Below are positions 55,301-61,300 of a stretch of 64,000 bases of DNA, piece by piece. Location: the NCBI RefSeq assembly GCF_921293095.1, contig NC_060252.1, positions 45,570,881-45,634,880 on the forward strand, given 5' to 3'. The position numbers were made by a program, and so were the translations under genes. This stretch comes from Ischnura elegans (lineage: Eukaryota > Arthropoda > Insecta > Odonata > Coenagrionidae). The first letter of the stretch is position 1; each line of letters starts with the position of its first letter. Below the pieces are notes generated by a model. That model made no database searches and was not told where the DNA came from. It saw nothing but the letters and a program-made list of their open reading frames with translations.

Positions 55301-58300
55301 ATCATTGAAATCAAGTTAACTGCTCAACGTTCATATTCTGAGGGTAAAATTTGTCAGTTTCAGAACAGCAGGGTGCCAAAGATTTTCAGGACCGAGGGTG
55401 CACCAGAATACCTCCCGGTGTCCCAGGAGCTCAGCACAGGCCTGCCAAACACTCTTCAAGCCTACTCAAATGGTTACCATGTGCTTACGCTACAGCTATA
55501 TGCTTGGGCTAACAACTTCGACGTTTGGACAGTTTGCAGGTGCATACGAAACAAGTGAATGTTCTCATGCATGAGGTTGATGCGTGCTAGCTCTGGGAAG
55601 CATCCAAATTGGTCACACCTTGAGTCTTTAAATGTTCCTTAGTCAAACTAAATTAGCAAAATAATTTTAAAAACAATTCCCAAAGCTGAGTGATCATAGC
55701 AAAGGACACAATATAAAGGATATAAGTATTCTCACCACAACCACTGTATTTGGTGTTCCATTGGGGACTACTAAGCTGGCAGTAGGATTTCCAATGATAG
55801 CATTTGGAGTGAGAGGCGCCACTGGGGTAACCACAGGAGGAGGTGGAACAACTGGACTCGGCAATACAGGGGTGGCCGCAGGAACTGCTGCAACTGGCAC
55901 GGGGGCTACAGCAGGTGCCAATGTAGGAGCCAATACGGGTGCTGGTACAGATGCCGATGCAGTTGCCGATGCAGATGCCGCTGCTGCAGCTGCTGCTGCC
56001 GCCGCCGCTGCGGCAGCAGCTCTCTCACGCATGCCAGACGTGCAGGTGACGCGAGGGCGCTGGCCAGGCACTGTGTGGGAGATTCGGACCGATTTCCTCC
56101 CTTCTTCTGTGAAAATCTCCGTGAACTGCTGTATATAACGATTTGCATGTGCTCGTGTACCCAAGGAGAACCTGGAAAATAATTTAAGGTAGTGGGATTT
56201 GGAAGCATGAGATAAAAAATTCAATAAATGGGATGGCCCATTTTCAGGGTCACCATTTAATCATTAAATTTAACCTGGATTGTTTCTGGCTTTACTTTGT
56301 GAAAATCCATTCTGAACAATAAAAGTCATGGTACTTTTCACACGATTTATTCAATACTATAAAAAATAAATATTGAATAAATCATGTGAAAAAGTACCAT
56401 AACTTTTTATTGTTCAAATTTAACCTGCATAGATAAAACAACTCCTAAAAACTGTGAGGTCAATACCAGGAGCCAAAGGCCCCAGATGGCCTCATGAAAC
56501 CTGGGGCTCTTTCAGAACCGCCAATTTTGCTTGGACCCTTAAAGGATGTGAAAAGTAAAATGAAAGAACACGCGAGACCCTTGCCGTCGTTACAACCCAA
56601 AAATCTTTTTTCTTGCAGTCATCATCACACTTAACATTATAATCGTCAAAATACATTGGGAATGGGGGTTCCATCTCGCGCCCTTTTTGGTTTAGCTTTT
56701 TCATTGCAACTCTAAGGTTTTCATATTTCAACTCTAGCACTACATTTTGAAAGAAAATACTAATTAAGGCTGATCAATGAAGTGATTGAAATAACTATGA
56801 TAATGAAATACAGCAGACTCTCGATTATCCGGCTGTGGTATCTCATTGTTGCAGATTATCCATGCATGATTTTCACTTTCGATCAAAATTTATAGCGATC
56901 GTTATAAAAAAATAAAATCAGACGCAAAATCATCGGAATTAAGTACTGCATTAATGCTAGGATACACTGGCCTTATTATTTCCGTTAGAATCTCCTTCGT
57001 AAAACGGAAGTGATTGCATGCTAGCTGCATTTATGGGACCATCATGTTCCTGTTTTCCAAGTCTTGCAGTGCCCGACCGCGCTCCGTGATCACGGATACA
57101 TGTCCCGCAGCACAGTACATGAAAGGAGAGGCAGAAAATCCTCTCCATATCTTGCGTAAGAGGGTTCTCCCAACGGGATCTAAGGTGCCAAAACAACCAC
57201 CAAAAAAACTAGCCAACAATACCACATAAAGCTAAGTTATTTCTAAGGGGCAGTCAACTAGAGGACGCAGGTTGAATGCATAATTATACAAGGATTTCTA
57301 ATGCATTGTAATGGATATTTCATAGTCTTTTTTAATTGCTGAGAGTCTTTAAGTCATTGGAGATGTGCTAATATCAATATTTTTCAGAATCAACCATTTC
57401 TCTGTCCAATATTTTGCAAATTTTATTTTTGATCATCAAGGCTATTCGCAAGACTAATACAGTACACTCCTGATTATCCGGGCTAATTATGGGGAGAGAC
57501 CACACGAATAATTGGAAAACATGGATAACCCAAACTTTTACTTAAATGTCTTGCAATGTTATCAATTTACCTAAAACAAAGAATATAATTCTATTTATGC
57601 AGGTATTCTGTTATTTTAGAGTGCCCGGACTCAATGAGAGCTTTCTTTGCAAGTTCGCAATCTTTTTAGCGGCGATAACATGGTTATACTCGTATTATTA
57701 ATTAACACCGCAGGATAGGATAAAGAAAAATGCTGCAAAATTTTTTTTCTTTGGCTCCAATTCTCAAAATATGGTTGCATCTCTTACACAGGTGCATTTC
57801 TTACATGAGTTTACACGGTAGTTGACTAATATGCTAAGAGGACATTAATCAATCGATAACTCATTTTATTACAATAATAGGAACATGTGATTAACACATT
57901 GAAAAACAATCAATAAATTATAACCATAAATAATTAACTTAATAAATTTACATATACAGGCGGTCCTCGACTTTCGTACACTCGACTTTCGTACAATTCG
58001 CACTTTCGTACGTTCAAAATTGACACCTTATACTTGACTTTCGTACGCTAAATTCGGACTTTCGGACGTTGGTTTGTAATTTTTTTTAAACTCCCGCGAT
58101 GTTTATTGCGCATCCCAACATTCAATTGTTTCAAATGGCAGTTTATACGAACAATACGAACGTATATAATTAAGGGAATTGTTAGTAGTTGACTCTAAAT
58201 TAGGTGATTTATTTGGGAGAGAAACTGCCTGCTATAGGCTCCTTTATCAAGAGAAGAAGAAAGCCTTCATTGAAGATATTTTTCAAAAGAAGTTGACTAG

Positions 58301-61300
58301 ACATCATCAAATGGCTTTCAATAAAACTAGTAAGATCTTCTTTCTAATTGTGTTTTTTTGTTTGAGTGCTGTTGGTGCTGTTTGATTCATGTACACCTTC
58401 AGCAACGATATTGCACGAAATATCACCCAAATTCCGTTTGTCTTTTGTCTTTTTTGAATAACATGCGAAATCTGCGAAATATACGCGATCACCAACATGT
58501 CACCTGCCAAATGTCGAATTTTGGTGTAAAAATTAAAAGGCGTTCAAAGTGCGGGTTCAACAACTACATTTTATTATGCTTCTTGATATGTCTTTTTATT
58601 TATAGTGGACGTAATAAGTGGAATGTCAAACTAAACGCCGAGAAGAAGTTTCACTCGATGGCCTACGGAGTTCTTGTTTTTTAAACTTTTATTCGCATTT
58701 TCTGCGTATTTTCGAAAGAAATTAAATGATTTGGGGAGTTTTATTAACATATTATTAAAATTAAGTCAATTGAAATGAATTCCGTGAAAAAAAAGGTTTT
58801 ACTACGTATTTTCTGCTCTTTGGGAACGTAACTCCTAATTAGTATGGAAGTCAATGGTTCGACTTTCGTACATTCGACTTTCGTACACGTTTTTGGGAAC
58901 GCATTGTGTACGAAAGTCGGGGACCGCCTGTAATTGAAAAATATCTACAGCAGACTCCCGATTACCCGCAGTTTATCCATGTTGCGGCTCATCCGTGCAT
59001 GAGTTTTACTCTTCCTCGATGTTTTCCGCGATATAAAAAAATTGATCGGATGCAAAAGCAGCAGGATTTTTGTATCGCAAGGCTACACTGGCCTTACTAT
59101 TTCCACTAGGATCTTCTTCATAAAATGAAATAATTTTACTTCCTTTTTAATGAAAAATTGTTGGACCTAGAAGAGCCATTAGCTTGAGTCTGCCTGGTGG
59201 CAAGCATTTCTTTTTTAACCGAACGGGAGTTACTGTAAATGCACTTGGAGAATAACTCGCATCATAAGTCATCATGTGATCATTTAAGTCACATTGAAGA
59301 CGTGAAAGATAAGGCAGTTCCTTTCGACTCATGAATGGCTGGGCACCATTATATCGAAGTACAAAAAGAGTCTGGTGTTGTTATCAAAAATGGGAAAGTA
59401 AAATATTCCATGAAGACAAATCACATGTCTAGTGAGTCTAAAGTCCTGGCGCTGAATTCACAGAAGAATGCTGACAGAGAAGCTATACCGCAAATCTTAA
59501 TCTATTTCTGTTCATTCATCACTGACGGCAGCTGTGCAGTTATTTAAATTGCTCACTTAAAAAAAGTGATCTATAAACACAGGAAAAATCTTTATGGAAT
59601 ATCCTGGGTGCCATGGGATCTGTATTATCTATGGAATGGTACCTGGAGTTAACCGACAGCTGGGTTTATTTGTGCCATGAGGTAAGGGTGGGAGGATAGA
59701 AACCCTGTATTGGCATTAGCCAGGTTGTAACGATTGGTTTAACCAGGGCTTAACATCCCATCTGCCAGACAGTGTATTGTACTGGAAGTTCCCTCCACAC
59801 TACTCTAAGCAGGAATACAGCCATCTCTGAAAACTTTCTGCCTCCAGGACATGGACCTGCATCCACAGGGTGTGAAGCCTTCGTGATGCATTAGTGAAAT
59901 TTTGCTACCTAATTATGGGGTTAATTTGGATGACCTTCCTGTGGTATCTTATTTCTTCAATCTTCGGTTTGTCTATAGGTGGTAAAATGAATTTCCTGAA
60001 AACCGCTGATAATGAGCCAACTTTTCAAAAATTGGCTTCTCTGTGAACATTTAGTATCACCATTCCAAAATTTCTCCAGTATGTTAGCCTTGCGGCTTAC
60101 TGCCAGAAACGCTAGACATTCAACCGTGGGTAAAGTTGTTCAGGAATGCAAAATTATGTTTCTCTTAAACTAACACATGATCAGTGGTGTTGCTTGTGAG
60201 TAAATAAGATTATTAGGTATAACTAATAACTTCAGGCTTTACTTTGTGAAACCTCTCCATATTGGAAGTAAGGAAATAAAACTTTTTAAGGTTCACTGTT
60301 ATTTAATTATGGGCACAACCCGGGCATGCAAGATCAGTCACCTGACGGTGTAACCAAGTTACGAAACCCGGGTCGTGCCCATAATTAAATGACAGTGAAC
60401 ATTACAAAGTTTTATTTCCTTACTTCCAAGATTATTAGGCTTCAATTTCTTGCCTCCAAATGAGTGATTGCATCCTGCAAGGAATGCAGACCCTATTGAA
60501 AAGGATTTCATGCTCCTTTGCTGAAAACCTCACATATGAAACTTCCTCATTTATGAAACTTTTTTTGGTTCTCCTCTAAAAGTTCTTTGGTGCTACTTGT
60601 ACATCGCTTTCTCCTTATTGAACATGAACTCATAATTACGGATTTCCTCGATGAGAGTTTTCATCGCCTCTTTAGACCAATTTTTGCTCATTTTAGTTTT
60701 AGGACTGCACCAGGCGATAGAACATATACACACTTGAAATCAATGGTTTGTGAGTTTACTTTGTAAAATGGTTACATCATAGAGTACAAAATAATTGTTG
60801 TATTCCACAAAGTATTTAAGAAAAAAAAACTCAACCAGTTTCGACCTTTTCTGGTCATTATCAACAGGTGGATGATAAATATAGTTACCTGAAAAGGTCT
60901 AAACCAGTTGATTTTTTTATGCATGCTGTCTGGAATACAAAAAAGTTTAATTTTGCATCGTTAATGTATACATTTATTTACTATAATGTTCATGTAGACG
61001 ATGAATAAGTTTAAACTGTGTGTCAGCGCTTGGCAATGCTTTTTTGTCTAAGGCCCTGTGATTGGTTTCATGCAATTGGATGAAAATTTAGAACCTGTCC
61101 TATCCATTTGGACCAAACTGAGTTTGATACAAATGATTGGACCAAAAGCTAGTTGGGTGAAAATTTGAATGTGGGAGATAGTGTGCATCTGTTGTCTCAA
61201 AATTTGAGACAAAAATTTTGTTTCACATTTGACTGTGGGACACCGACTTAACTCCATTTAAGCTCACCTGCATGAAGCTCCATTTTGCACTCCTTCCCTG

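Noticed and set aside
55761-56138. A plus-strand 125-codon Gly/Ala-rich frame
   Set aside because: It is the antisense shadow of the SPT20 poly-alanine exon.
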